From: Flavobacteriaceae bacterium D16
GTDB lineage: Bacteria; Bacteroidota; Bacteroidia; Flavobacteriales; Flavobacteriaceae
Direction of reading: 5' to 3'
DNA length: 64,000 nucleotides
NCBI GenBank assembly: GCA_021295155.1
Contig: JAJTJC010000035.1
Location: forward strand, 372,001 to 436,000
Every line of letters starts with the position of its first letter. The first letter of the stretch is position 1. The translations under genes and the position numbers were made by a program. The notes under the pieces were generated by a model. That model was not told where the DNA came from. It was given only the letters and a program-made list of their open reading frames with translations, and ran no database searches. This document shows positions 9,949 through 19,369 of the stretch, piece by piece.

Positions 9949-10947
9949 TATTCGGGCCAGGAGCTCCTTCAGGAGTTCACCCTGAGGCATATTACTGGCT
10001 CCTACCCCTTTACCTTTCAGATCGAGTTCTCTTAGCGCGGATATGATCTGACTAGCCCTTTTCATGGGATAGTTGCGGGCAGCGGTCTGGAATTCCCCAA
10101 CAAAGTATGGATTGATACGCAATGCACTGGCCACATTCTTGGGCGAATGGTCGTTGAGTCCGTGGTACTGCAGAAGCTGCGAAAAGAACGTATGTAGAAG
10201 CGTTATGGTAACAACAAATGGATTGTCTTTTGGGTTACGGGTGAAATAATTGATAATCTGGGTGGCTTTTTTAACGTCTTTTTCCCCAATGGCCTTTTTA
10301 AGTTCAAAATTATTGTAGTCCTTACTAATCCCAATATGCTGTTCAATGTGATCAGGCGTAATCTGACTGCTCTTTGGGAGGACTAATTTGAGTTTTTCCA
10401 GCTCATTGTTAATCCGACTAAGGTCGGTTCCAAGAAACTCCACCAGTAATATACTGGCTTTGTGAGAAATGGTATATCCCTGACTCTTAAGGGTCTTTCT
10501 AATCCATTCCGTCACCTGGTTTTCATAAAGCTTTTTGCTTTCAAATAATACGGCATTGGAAGCCATCAGGGATTTGTAAAGTTTTTTGCGCTTGTCTAGC
10601 TTTTTGTACTTATAACAAAGAACCAGAACTGTAGAAGGCTGGGGATTATCTGCATAGTGAGCAAACTGATCTATGGTTCGGGAAAGGTGCTGGGCTTCTT
10701 TTACAATGACAACCTGCTTTTCTGCCATCATGGGATAACGCTTTGAGTGCGATACCACATCGTCTACTGATATTTCCTTACCGTATAATACTACCTGGTT
10801 AAAGCCCTTTTCCTCTTCAGTTAAAACGGTATCGCTTATAAAATCTGCAATCCTATCTATGTAGTAAGTCTCCTCTCCCATAAGGAAATATATCGGTCGG
10901 GATTGCCCTTTCCGGATCTCCTCAACGATTTGTTTTACTTCATCCAT
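9943..10947 (-). CDS. holA: DNA polymerase III subunit delta
   Basis: A 334-residue delta subunit of the clamp loader, which opens the beta sliding clamp. It shows the degenerate AAA+ fold of the family: FLMGEETYYID near the N-terminus in place of a working Walker A, VVIVKEAQHL where Walker B would be, and the helical collar at the C-terminus. Its length matches the family (about 330-345). It is divergent from the HsdR_N-type gene, with only 27 bases between the two start codons; this pair is often neighbouring in flavobacteria. Confidence 0.93.
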   Translation of the reverse strand: MDEVKQIVEEIRKGQSRPIYFLMGEETYYIDRIADFISDTVLTEEEKGFNQVVLYGKEISVDDVVSHSKRYPMMAEKQVVIVKEAQHLSRTIDQFAHYADNPQPSTVLVLCYKYKKLDKRKKLYKSLMASNAVLFESKKLYENQVTEWIRKTLKSQGYTISHKASILLVEFLGTDLSRINNELEKLKLVLPKSSQITPDHIEQHIGISKDYNNFELKKAIGEKDVKKATQIINYFTRNPKDNPFVVTITLLHTFFSQLLQYHGLNDHSPKNVASALRINPYFVGEFQTAARNYPMKRASQIISALRELDLKGKGVGASNMPQGELLKELLARIL

Positions 10948-10974
10948 CGGAAAATTTTTGTCACTTTTGTAAAT

Positions 10975-11421
10975 ATGAAATCCTTATGCTTTCCGCAATA
11001 CGATTTTCGATTTAAAAGTAGCGAAAATACACGCTATATTTTTGATATAATTCGCAAAAAGTTTGTGGTATTACAACCGGAGGAATGGGTAAGGCAGCAT
11101 GTGATCCACTATTTGATCCAGGATAAGGGATACCCAAAAAGTCTAATCAATGTAGAAAAAACGATCCGGATGCACGGCTTAAGTAAAAGGTATGATCTGG
11201 TTGTGTTCTCGCCTCTGGGGCAGATAGTACTTCTTGCAGAATGCAAAGCCCCCAGTGTGCCTATCACGCAAGAAACCTTTGATCAGATTGCGCGATATAA
11301 TATGGCACTGCGATCAAGTTTACTGCTGCTTACCAACGGCAAAGAGATGTATTGTTGTGAAATGGACTTTGAAAAGGAAAAATATACATTTTTGGACCAA
11401 GTTCCTGATTTTAGCCGTTAA
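10975..11421 (+). CDS. Stand-alone HsdR_N-type PD-(D/E)xK protein
   Basis: A 148-residue protein resembling the isolated N-terminal nuclease domain of type I restriction subunit R. The central core has a YDLVVF aspartate followed by LLAECKAP, matching the D...ExK catalytic signature. The start at 10975 is chosen because an upstream in-frame ATG at 10903 would place 45 bases inside holA and adds a non-family extension. No methylase or specificity gene is nearby, so this is not a restriction system. The role is unknown, though the fold suggests DNA binding or cleavage. Confidence 0.8.
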   Translation: MKSLCFPQYDFRFKSSENTRYIFDIIRKKFVVLQPEEWVRQHVIHYLIQDKGYPKSLINVEKTIRMHGLSKRYDLVVFSPLGQIVLLAECKAPSVPITQETFDQIARYNMALRSSLLLLTNGKEMYCCEMDFEKEKYTFLDQVPDFSR

Positions 11422-11433
11422 TTTGCAAGCGTT

Positions 11434-12435
11434 TTGAAACTTGCTGTTGTCATACTTAACTGGAACGGGCAAACCTTACTTGAGAGGTACCTCCCTGTAG
11501 TCCTGGAACATTCCAAGGAGGCAAAAATAGTTGTTGCTGATAATGCCTCCACAGATGATTCAATAGCTTATCTTCAAGAAAATCATCCTGAGGTAGAAAT
11601 TGTACATAACCCGGAAAACTGGGGTTTTGCCAAAGGTTATAACGAAGCCTTAAAATCGGTAGATGCCGACCTTTATTGCTTGCTGAATTCGGATGTGGAA
11701 GTGACCCCGGGATGGCTGGAACCGGTGTTGGCTTTTTTTAAAGAGCATAAAGACGCAGCAATTATTCAACCCAAGATTCGTGACCTGCTCAAAAGGGACT
11801 ATTTTGAATATGCCGGGGCTGCCGGAGGATTTCTGGATCAACTGGGATACCCTTTTTGTCGCGGAAGGATTTTCCAGGCCTTGGAAAAAGATGAAGGACA
11901 ATACAATGAAGCCTCCGAAATTTTCTGGGCTACCGGGGCTTGTATGTTTATCAAGAGACAGGTATTTGAAGAGCTCGGAGGGTTCGATGAGGATTATTTT
12001 GCCCATCAGGAAGAAGTAGATCTATGCTGGAGGGCACACAACAAAGGCTATAAAGTATTCTATGTGCCCGGATCTCATGTTTATCATTTGGGTGGTTCTA
12101 CCCTCAGCAATATGAATCCGAAAAAAACCTATCTCAATTTCAGGAATTCCTTGTTCTCCATTACAAAGAACTTACCGGGAAGAGTAGCTGTTACCATCAT
12201 TTTTTGTAGATTATTCCTGGATGGTGTTGCAGCACTTAGGTTTATATTTCAATTAAAGTTGAAGCACTGCTTTGCCATATTGAGGGCACATCTCAGTTTT
12301 TACAGGCAATTCCGTATTATGTTCAGGAAACGCGAAAAATCGGAATTTGTATCAAAATATTACGAAACAAAATCCATAGTGTGGTCTCATTACGTAAATC
12401 ATATAAGGAAATTCAGTGATTTAGTAAAACATTAA
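11434..12435 (+). CDS. Glycosyltransferase family 2 (rhamnosyltransferase-like)
   Basis: A 333-residue GT-A enzyme. The N-terminus AVVILNWNG, the ADNASTDDS nucleotide-sugar loop near 40 and the NSDVEV acidic (DxD-like) metal site near 90 are diagnostic. The C-terminal part has a hydrophobic stretch and a basic tail that probably sits on the inner membrane. The start is a TTG at 11434: it is the only start-like codon after the in-frame stop of the upstream gene 12 bases earlier. Likely acts in surface polysaccharide synthesis; the acceptor is unknown. Confidence 0.88.
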   Translation: MKLAVVILNWNGQTLLERYLPVVLEHSKEAKIVVADNASTDDSIAYLQENHPEVEIVHNPENWGFAKGYNEALKSVDADLYCLLNSDVEVTPGWLEPVLAFFKEHKDAAIIQPKIRDLLKRDYFEYAGAAGGFLDQLGYPFCRGRIFQALEKDEGQYNEASEIFWATGACMFIKRQVFEELGGFDEDYFAHQEEVDLCWRAHNKGYKVFYVPGSHVYHLGGSTLSNMNPKKTYLNFRNSLFSITKNLPGRVAVTIIFCRLFLDGVAALRFIFQLKLKHCFAILRAHLSFYRQFRIMFRKREKSEFVSKYYETKSIVWSHYVNHIRKFSDLVKH

Positions 12436-12534
12436 CTACTTTTGGAATTACATGGGATGTGGATTCCATAATTTTGTTAACAAAGGTCATTACGATTTCA
12501 ATTGTTCACTATATAAATTTAGCTTTAATCTATT

Positions 12535-13401
12535 ATGAAAAGAATTGTTTTATTAGGTACGCTAGGGATGATGGTTTTACTTTCGTCCTGCGTTTCTCAG
12601 AAAAAATACGCTGAATTAGAGGCAAAACACAAGGAAACACAAGATTTGCTTAACTCAGCAACTGTAAAATTAAATAGCTGTTTGGAAGAAAAAGCAACAG
12701 CTATGGCACAACTGCAGACCCTGGAAGATCAAAATGCCTTTTTAAAGGCGAACAACCAGGAACTGATCAACAACATGGGTAACCTTACTACTTTGACTAC
12801 AAAAGGTGCCGAAAACCTTGAAAAATCACTCGAGAGCCTACAAGAAAAGGACTTGACCATCCGCAAGCTTCAGGATGCAATTACCCGAAGGGATTCAGTT
12901 AACCTCTCCCTGGTTCAAAGTCTTAAAGGGGTATTGGGCAATCTAGACGACGAGGATATTGAAATCAGCGTGGAAAAAGGTGTCGTATTTGTATCGATCT
13001 CAGACAAACTCCTTTTCCGTAGCGGAAGCTATAACGTAACCAATGCTGCCAAACAAGTACTCGGTAAAGTTGCCAAAGTGGTAAATAACAAGCCGGATTT
13101 CGAATTCATGGTAGAAGGTCACACGGATAATGTGCCTTACAGAAGCGGTGTATTGCTGGATAACTGGGATCTGAGTTCTAAAAGAGCCACTTCAATAGTG
13201 CGCATTTTACAAAATGATTTTGGTGTTGATCCTGCAAGGATGACAGCTGCAGGTAGAAGTTACTATGTTCCACTAATGGATAACAATTCTGCCGCCAACC
13301 GCGCCAAAAATCGAAGAACACGAATCGTTGTTCTGCCTAAACTGGATCAGTTCTACTCCATGATTGAAGAAGGAATGAAAGATCCTGCGATCAACGACTA
13401 A
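12535..13401 (+). CDS. OmpA family lipoprotein
   Basis: A 288-residue outer-membrane lipoprotein. It has a lipobox LLSSC (Cys19), a long coiled coil (about 25-125) rich in Lys/Glu/Gln, and a C-terminal OmpA domain that binds peptidoglycan, with the VEGHTDN motif near 195 and NRAKNRRTRIVV at about 258. It should tether the outer membrane to the cell wall. A clear stem-loop terminator follows at 13423. A shorter, degenerate paralogue lies at 18514-19284. Confidence 0.92.
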   Translation: MKRIVLLGTLGMMVLLSSCVSQKKYAELEAKHKETQDLLNSATVKLNSCLEEKATAMAQLQTLEDQNAFLKANNQELINNMGNLTTLTTKGAENLEKSLESLQEKDLTIRKLQDAITRRDSVNLSLVQSLKGVLGNLDDEDIEISVEKGVVFVSISDKLLFRSGSYNVTNAAKQVLGKVAKVVNNKPDFEFMVEGHTDNVPYRSGVLLDNWDLSSKRATSIVRILQNDFGVDPARMTAAGRSYYVPLMDNNSAANRAKNRRTRIVVLPKLDQFYSMIEEGMKDPAIND

Positions 13402-13422
13402 GAAATTTTCCTAAATATTGAG

Positions 13423-13452
13423 AAACCGCGGCCCATAGCTGCGGTTTTTTTT
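13423..13452 (+). terminator. Rho-independent terminator of the OmpA gene
   Basis: Perfect arms AAACCGC (13423-13429) and GCGGTTT (13441-13447) enclose an 11-base loop, and the T tract runs on to 13452. The end of the element overlaps the last bases of the convergent YrdC-type gene. The reverse strand has no comparable T tract, so termination is mainly of plus-strand transcription. Confidence 0.85.
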
Positions 13453-14074
13453 ATAGCACATCAAGAGAACCCTTACCTTCTCTTAATATCTCCGGTTCTT
13501 CGGAGGAAAGGTCTATAACCGTGGAAGGAATGTTTCCTCCGTATCCTGCATTAACCACAACATCAACAAGGTCTTTCCATTTTTCATAGATAAGTTCAGG
13601 GTCTGTGGTGTATTCTATAACATCATCATCGTCTTTGATAGAGGTAGACACAATGGGATTGCCTAGTTCTCGGATAAGCTCCTGTGCTATTCCGTGTTCT
13701 GGAACCCGTATCCCAACGGTTTTCTTATTCTTGAAATCCTTGGGCAGGTTTCTGTTGCCGGGAAGTACAAAAGTATAGGGTCCCGGGAGAGCCCTTTTTA
13801 ATAACTTGAAGGTTGGGGAATCTATTTGTCTCACATAATCCGAAAGGTTACTCAGGTCGGCACAAATAAAAGACCAGTTTTGCTTCTCCAGTTTAACACC
13901 TTTAATTCGTGCAAGGCGTTCCAAAGCTTTGGAATTTGTAATATCACAGCCCATACCATATACGGTATCGGTGGGGTATATAATAATTCCCCCTTTCTTG
14001 AGTACATCAACTACTTTTCCAATAGCCCTGGGGTTGGGATTTTCATCGTATATCCGTATAAATTCTGCCGCCAT
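13451..14074 (-). CDS. YrdC/Sua5/YciO family protein, threonylcarbamoyl-AMP synthase-like
   Basis: A 207-residue YrdC-fold protein. The family makes threonylcarbamoyl-AMP for the t6A37 modification of ANN-decoding tRNAs. The characteristic YPTDTVYG (32-39) and the STSIK near 145 are present. The length and the KGVKLEKQNWSFICADL segment resemble the YciO branch more than YrdC proper, and YciO activity is weaker or different in species tested. No second YrdC is visible in the window, so assignment between the branches is open. It sits 44 bases downstream of the helicase gene on the same strand. Confidence 0.85.
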   Translation of the reverse strand: MAAEFIRIYDENPNPRAIGKVVDVLKKGGIIIYPTDTVYGMGCDITNSKALERLARIKGVKLEKQNWSFICADLSNLSDYVRQIDSPTFKLLKRALPGPYTFVLPGNRNLPKDFKNKKTVGIRVPEHGIAQELIRELGNPIVSTSIKDDDDVIEYTTDPELIYEKWKDLVDVVVNAGYGGNIPSTVIDLSSEEPEILREGKGSLDVL

Positions 14075-14118
14075 GATAATTTCTTTATAAAATAGCCATT
14101 CCCTGGATTAAGTTGCTA

Positions 14119-16455
14119 TCAATCCAAAACTTCAAGTTTGGCAAAGCGTAGTAGTAGTTTTTTTACATCTCCACGTTCAAATTTTACCTCTGCTTTCTTA
14201 TCTACACCTGTCCCTTCTATTTTGATCACAGTTCCCTTGCCAAAACGGGAATGATTTACCACTGTACCTTCACTAAGGTCGATATTAATATCGCTTCCTG
14301 TGCTACTGGGCGTACCCAGATTTGGTTTAAGCTTCCTCAGTTTTTTTAATTCGGATACCCGGGCTTTGTTCAGGTTTTGTAGTTTATTTGATTGAGGCTG
14401 GGTCCTAGCAGCCTTTTTCGCTGGGGCATCACCAAAAATATCGGTGTTGATCAGGGGTTTAAATCGGTAGTTGTCTTTTGGCGTGAGGTCTTCAACAAAA
14501 TTTTCATCGATCTCCTCAATAAATCTGCTGGGTTCAGCATCGATCAATTTACCCCAGCGGTATCGATTCTGCGTATAGGTAAGGTAGGCTTGCTTTTCCG
14601 CACGGGTTAGCGCTACATAAAACAATCTCCGCTCCTCTTCCAGTTCACTTCGGGTATTCATACTCATAGCGGATGGAAAAAGATCTTCTTCAAGTCCAAC
14701 TATATAAACATACGGAAATTCAAGACCCTTGGCCATGTGAATCGTCATCAAGGCAACCCGATTCTTTTCTCCTTTTTCGTTATCCAGATCCGTAGCAAGT
14801 GCTACATCTTCCAGAAATTCGGTTAGATCGCCTTTGGCATCTGCCAGCTCTTTCTGGCCCTCTACAAAATCCTGGATCCCATTGAGTAGCTCCTCTATAT
14901 TCTCCATACGGGCGATACCCTCTGGGGTTCCGTCTTTCTTGAATTCTATCAGGATCCCCGTTTTCTTGGCTACATGTTCGGCAACTGTAAAAGCATCGGC
15001 TTCCTCATTAAGGATTTGGAAGCTTTTGATCATATTGACGAAGCCTTCCAGTTTTGCTTTTGTCCCGGAATTGATCTTGAGCGCTACCTTATCCTGGTCC
15101 TCCATGATCTCAAACACGGAACGATTGTAATGGTTAGCAGCAACCGTAAGCTTATCTACAGTGGTTTGTCCTATACCCCGGGCGGGGAAATTAATGACCC
15201 TTTTTAGGGCCTCCTCGTCTTTTGGATTAATAATTAACCGAAGGTATGATAGCAGGTCCTTGATCTCCTTACGTTGGTAAAAAGAAACTCCCCCGAAAAT
15301 CCTGTAGGGAATATCCCGTTTCCTGAGGGCATCTTCAATGGAGCGTGATTGAGAATTTGTACGGTATAAAACTGCAAAATCTGAGTGCTTCAATTGCAAT
15401 TGCATGGTGTTCTCAAATATAGAACCGGCAACATAGCGCCCTTCCTCTGCATCAGTGGGACTTCTATGTAATTTGATTTTATGGCCCTCCTCATTAGCCG
15501 TCCAAACAATCTTCTTAAGCTGATCTTTATTATTTGCGATTATGGAGTTCGCGGCATTGACAATGTTTTTGGTGGAACGGTAGTTCTGTTCCAGTCGATA
15601 GACTGCAGCATCATCATAATCCCTCTGAAAATTGAGGATATTGGAAATGTTGGCTCCACGGAACGAGTAAATACTTTGAGCATCATCCCCCACCACGCAA
15701 ATATTGTGATAACGATCTGCAAGTGCCCTTACTATGAGGTATTGAGAGTGATTTGTATCCTGGTACTCATCTACCAGAATGTAACGAAACCGGTCCTGGT
15801 ACTTCATCAGAACCTCTGGAAATCTGCTCAGCAGTTCGTTCGTTCTAAGCAACAAATCATCAAAATCCATTGCTCCGGCCTTAAAACAGCGATCTACATA
15901 ATTTTGATAGATCTCTCCCATCCTGGGACGTCTGGACATGGTATCAGCCTCTATGAGTTCCGGATTCTGGAAGTATGCTTTTACGGTAATAAGGCTATTC
16001 TTGTAGGCCGATATCCTGCCTTGTATCTGCTTGTACTTGTAAATATCCTTGTCCAGCCCCATCTCCTTGATAATAGATGAGATCAGGCGTTGTGAATCCT
16101 GAGTATCGTAGATTGTAAAATTGCTGGGGTAGCCTAATTTTTGACCATCAAACCTAAGCAGGCGTGCAAAAACCGAATGAAAGGTACCCATCCAGAGATT
16201 CTTGGCCTCTGCACCTCCTACTAACTGCTCTATCCGAGCCTTCATTTCCCTTGCAGCCTTATTGGTAAAAGTTAGCGCCAGAATATTGAAGGGGTCTACG
16301 CCCTGTTTCATCAGATGAGCGATACGATAAGTAAGTACACGGGTCTTTCCGGAGCCCGCTCCGGCAATTACCATGAGCGGACCTTCTTTATGTACAACAG
16401 GGGCCTTCTGAGCATCATTCAACTCCCCTAAAAATGTATTCAAATCACTAGCCAT
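14119..16455 (-). CDS. UvrD/PcrA-type superfamily 1A DNA helicase
   Basis: A 778-residue 3'-5' helicase. Visible motifs: Q-motif LNDAQ (12-16), Walker A AGAGSGKT (31-38), Ia LTFTNKAAREMK, Walker B VDEYQDTN, motif III VGDDAQSIYSFRGA, motif IV region LEQNYRST, motif V TIHMAKGLEFP and motif VI FYVALTRAEK. The C-terminal tail has a small Tudor-like domain (VVNHSRFGKGTV) seen in PcrA/UvrD that contacts RNA polymerase. Acts in repair and removal of replication or transcription blocks. Divergent from the DsrE gene. Confidence 0.93.
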   Translation of the reverse strand: MASDLNTFLGELNDAQKAPVVHKEGPLMVIAGAGSGKTRVLTYRIAHLMKQGVDPFNILALTFTNKAAREMKARIEQLVGGAEAKNLWMGTFHSVFARLLRFDGQKLGYPSNFTIYDTQDSQRLISSIIKEMGLDKDIYKYKQIQGRISAYKNSLITVKAYFQNPELIEADTMSRRPRMGEIYQNYVDRCFKAGAMDFDDLLLRTNELLSRFPEVLMKYQDRFRYILVDEYQDTNHSQYLIVRALADRYHNICVVGDDAQSIYSFRGANISNILNFQRDYDDAAVYRLEQNYRSTKNIVNAANSIIANNKDQLKKIVWTANEEGHKIKLHRSPTDAEEGRYVAGSIFENTMQLQLKHSDFAVLYRTNSQSRSIEDALRKRDIPYRIFGGVSFYQRKEIKDLLSYLRLIINPKDEEALKRVINFPARGIGQTTVDKLTVAANHYNRSVFEIMEDQDKVALKINSGTKAKLEGFVNMIKSFQILNEEADAFTVAEHVAKKTGILIEFKKDGTPEGIARMENIEELLNGIQDFVEGQKELADAKGDLTEFLEDVALATDLDNEKGEKNRVALMTIHMAKGLEFPYVYIVGLEEDLFPSAMSMNTRSELEEERRLFYVALTRAEKQAYLTYTQNRYRWGKLIDAEPSRFIEEIDENFVEDLTPKDNYRFKPLINTDIFGDAPAKKAARTQPQSNKLQNLNKARVSELKKLRKLKPNLGTPSSTGSDINIDLSEGTVVNHSRFGKGTVIKIEGTGVDKKAEVKFERGDVKKLLLRFAKLEVLD

Positions 16456-16569
16456 TTTCGAAGCGTGAAGTTAGCCATATTTCAGGTCTGGAAAAAGAAG
16501 GGAATGAAATATTATAAACAAATAAACTACCGATTACTGCAATTTGAATATATTTAGAAGCATAATATT

Positions 16570-17118
16570 ATGCTTATGCAAAAAGGGAAAAACCTCTTAG
16601 TAATCTGTTTAATCTTTGCAAGCTTGCAATTAGTTGCTCAGGATAAAAAAGCGGGTCCGGTTATTGAAAGCGCTGGTGCTGTCTGGAATCTGGATCAACT
16701 GGATTTTCCCACGGATACTCAAAAGACCTATAAGGCGGTTTTCGATATCATGGACAGCCCTGAAAGTCCTGACAAGAAGAATCCGAGTATTGAAACTGTA
16801 GCACGCTACCTGAATATGCACGCACAGCAAGGAGTTCCGGTAACAAAATTAAACGCTGCTATGGTAGTTCATAATAAAGCTTCAAAAGATTTATTGCAAA
16901 ATAAATTTTACAAACAACGCTATGGGGTGCCCAACCCCAATACACTGATGTTAAAGGAGCTGATGGATGCCGGGGTGACCGTTATTTTTTGCGGTCAATC
17001 TTCAGTAGCGAGAAACGTTCCTCAAAATCAGATTTTTGGAGAAGTACGCACAGCCCTATCGGCCATGACTGCTTTGATTTCCCTGCAGGATGATGGCTTT
17101 CGATTAATTAAATTCTAA
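16570..17118 (+). CDS. DsrE/DsrF-like periplasmic protein
   Basis: A 182-residue protein with a signal peptide (cleavage near VAQ at 22-24) and a DsrE-like domain. The GVPVTKLNAAMVVHNKAS strand-loop and a single cysteine in IFCGQSSVARN (about 142) fit the exported DsrE-like family found in Bacteroidota, which lacks the sulfur-relay partners. ATG codons at 16570 and 16576 are both possible starts. It is followed 10 bases later by the M20D hydrolase, suggesting a two-gene operon. No defined reaction. Confidence 0.78.
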   Translation: MLMQKGKNLLVICLIFASLQLVAQDKKAGPVIESAGAVWNLDQLDFPTDTQKTYKAVFDIMDSPESPDKKNPSIETVARYLNMHAQQGVPVTKLNAAMVVHNKASKDLLQNKFYKQRYGVPNPNTLMLKELMDAGVTVIFCGQSSVARNVPQNQIFGEVRTALSAMTALISLQDDGFRLIKF

Positions 17119-17128
17119 TTCAACAAAA

Positions 17129-18406
17129 ATGAACAAAAGTTTACTTTACTTAACCCTACTCTTTTCTGGTATTATGTTCGGACAGGAGTATAACCTGAAA
17201 TCTGATTACGATAAAATTGAGAATAAGGTAATAGAATGGAGAAGGGACATACATCAAAATCCGGAATTATCTAACAGGGAATTCAAAACTGCTGAAAAAA
17301 TAGCCAATCACCTCAAGTCTCTTGGAATAGAGGTACAAACTGGTATTGCGCACACAGGTGTTGTTGGGGTACTAAAGGGAGACCTTCCCGGCAAGGTAGT
17401 AGGGCTTCGGGCCGATATAGACGGCCTTCCGGTTACAGAGCGCAATGATCTTCCTTTCGGGTCTACCGTTACTTCAGAATTCCTTGGGGAAAAAGTTGGG
17501 GTAATGCATGCCTGCGGTCATGATACCCATACCGCTATTCTCATGGGGGTAGCTGAAATCCTTGCAAATAACAAGGATAAAATAAAAGGTACCGTTAAAT
17601 TTATCTTCCAACCAGCAGAAGAAGGTCCGCCTCCGGGAGAAGAAGGTGGAGCCTTGTTAATGGTTAAAGAAGGGGTTTTAAAGAACCCTGATGTGGCTGC
17701 GATTTTTGGACTTCATATTAATTCTCAAACACCTGTAGGTGTAATTCGTTACAAGTCGGGCGGGGCCATGGCTGCTGCTCAGGAGTTCAACATAAAAGTG
17801 AAAGGGAAACAATCTCATGGTTCCCAGCCCTGGTCGGGTGTGGATCCCATTTTGATCAGCGCCAAGATCATTGACGGATTGCAAACAATCATTAGTCGGG
17901 AAACTAAGTTAACCGAGGAAGCTGCCGTTATCACCGTTGGAAAAATAAAAAGTGGCGTACGCTTCAATATCATCCCTGAGACTGCAGAAATGATTGGTAC
18001 TATCAGAACCCTTGATTATGACATGAAAGATCATATAAATCGCAGAATGATGGAAATGGTACCAGCCATTGCCAAGGCTTACGGAGGAGATGCCACCATT
18101 ACCATCAGGGACGCAACCGATATCACCTTTAACGATCCTGATCTGGTAGCTCAGATGTTGCCTACGCTTGAGCGGGTGGCCGGATCCGGCAATGTTCAAT
18201 CACAGAAAGCCGTAACGGGTGCTGAAGACTTTTCATACTTTCAGCGGGAAATACCGGGTTTTTACTTTGTCCTGGGGGGAATGACCCCGGGTAGCACCGA
18301 AGCATATCCACATCATACTCCGGATTTCTTAATTGACGATAGCGGACTAATTCTTGGGGTCAAAGCGTTGACAGAAATTAGCCTGGATTATCTGAATAAA
18401 AGCTGA
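17129..18406 (+). CDS. M20D amidohydrolase (N-acyl amino acid hydrolase type), exported
   Basis: A 425-residue metallohydrolase with a signal peptide (first 19 residues, cleavage near MFGQ). The M20D family releases free amino acids from N-acyl or conjugated forms such as hippurate. Metal-binding motifs: HACGHDTH (about 130-137), QPAEEGPPPGEEGG, and the C-terminal HHTPDF. RRDIHQNPELS at the N-terminus is the family signature. Its periplasmic location suggests peptide or conjugate scavenging. The exact substrate cannot be read from sequence. Confidence 0.9.
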   Translation: MNKSLLYLTLLFSGIMFGQEYNLKSDYDKIENKVIEWRRDIHQNPELSNREFKTAEKIANHLKSLGIEVQTGIAHTGVVGVLKGDLPGKVVGLRADIDGLPVTERNDLPFGSTVTSEFLGEKVGVMHACGHDTHTAILMGVAEILANNKDKIKGTVKFIFQPAEEGPPPGEEGGALLMVKEGVLKNPDVAAIFGLHINSQTPVGVIRYKSGGAMAAAQEFNIKVKGKQSHGSQPWSGVDPILISAKIIDGLQTIISRETKLTEEAAVITVGKIKSGVRFNIIPETAEMIGTIRTLDYDMKDHINRRMMEMVPAIAKAYGGDATITIRDATDITFNDPDLVAQMLPTLERVAGSGNVQSQKAVTGAEDFSYFQREIPGFYFVLGGMTPGSTEAYPHHTPDFLIDDSGLILGVKALTEISLDYLNKS

Positions 18407-18456
18407 GATAGTATTTTTCATACCATAAAGAGTAGTTAAAAGGATACAAGTTTCAG

Positions 18457-18485
18457 TTGTAGCATCAGGATTTCATTTATTTTTG
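18457..18485 (+). promoter_or_regulatory. Predicted promoter of the degenerate OmpA-like gene
   Basis: TTG at 18457-18459, an 18-base spacer, then TATTTTTG at 18478-18485, a good match to the Bacteroidota consensus. The start codon at 18514 leaves a leader of about 20 bases, so this gene has its own promoter rather than depending on the hydrolase upstream. Confidence 0.6.
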
Positions 18486-18513
18486 TTCACGATTACAATA
18501 AGAAATATTTTTT

Positions 18514-19284
18514 ATGAAGAAATTATTACTACTACTTGTAATGGTCGCTGTGATTGGTTCTATTAATGCACAGAGCAAAAGGGAATTAATAGCGCAAATA
18601 GGTGAGCTAAAGACGGAAATTACACAAAGGGATAGCGTGATAGCCAGTGCCCAGCAACAGGAGAAAATCAGTACTGCCAGGGCATCCGTTTTTGAACAAC
18701 AGGTTAGTGAATTGCAAGCTGCTAATGCTACCTTGCTTAAAAACCTGAAAATTTTCACAGAAGCCTCCAGTAGGAGATCAGAAAGTATTGGGGCTACCCT
18801 GGAGAGTCTGAGGGAGAAAGAAGCCCGTTTAAAAGTAATCAATGACGAATTTGCCAAAGGTGATTCCATTGCATTACTAATGGTTACAGACTTTAAGAAC
18901 AGCCTCGGTGAAGGGGCACAAATCAAGGTTGGCCAGGGCATGCTCGCGCTTCCCATAACCCATGATTTTCTTGTGGGAGATGATGAGAACGCAGACTCAT
19001 TAAGCATTAAAGCAAATGATTACCTGCAAAAAATTGCTCAGGTATTGAACAAGTACCCCGGTTGGGAAATAGTGCTCATCAGTCAGGATAATGGGATGAT
19101 TGATGAAATAAATCGAGAGGCACAGATCTCGGCTATCCTGGGAATAATCAAGCAGGAAACAGGAATACCTTCCTGGCAGATAAGACAACGAAAGCTAGAC
19201 GGTTTGATAAACGCTCTGGAAATTCGATTACATCCTAATTATGCCGATTTCTACCGGACAATCAGGACGAGCATGAAAAATTAA
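18514..19284 (+). CDS. Degenerate OmpA-like exported coiled-coil protein
   Basis: A 256-residue protein with signal peptide (cleavage after NAQ, about 20), a coiled coil to about 120, and a C-terminal domain that follows the OmpA lipoprotein at 12535-13401 segment by segment: LESLREKEARLK against LESLQEKDLTIR, GQGMLALPITHDFLV against EKGVVFVSISDKLLF, LNKYPGWEIVLISQDN against VNNKPDFEFMVEGHTDN. The lipobox and the peptidoglycan-binding HTDN/NR-RR residues are gone. Probably an old paralogue with a changed function, exported but no longer anchored to the wall. It is intact, with no frameshift. Confidence 0.72.
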   Translation: MKKLLLLLVMVAVIGSINAQSKRELIAQIGELKTEITQRDSVIASAQQQEKISTARASVFEQQVSELQAANATLLKNLKIFTEASSRRSESIGATLESLREKEARLKVINDEFAKGDSIALLMVTDFKNSLGEGAQIKVGQGMLALPITHDFLVGDDENADSLSIKANDYLQKIAQVLNKYPGWEIVLISQDNGMIDEINREAQISAILGIIKQETGIPSWQIRQRKLDGLINALEIRLHPNYADFYRTIRTSMKN

Positions 19285-19369
19285 TCCCGGTAGATCAGGC
19301 TAATTCCTTTGTGATATACTTTTTTAATTTACACGGCGTTGTAAAACCGTTAACCAAACCTAATACAAC

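Noticed and set aside
10903-10974. Longer N-terminus of the HsdR_N-type protein
   Set aside because: It would overlap the start of holA on the other strand and adds residues unlike the family.
10975-11421. Type I restriction-modification system
   Set aside because: Only an isolated HsdR_N-like domain is present; there is no hsdM or hsdS.
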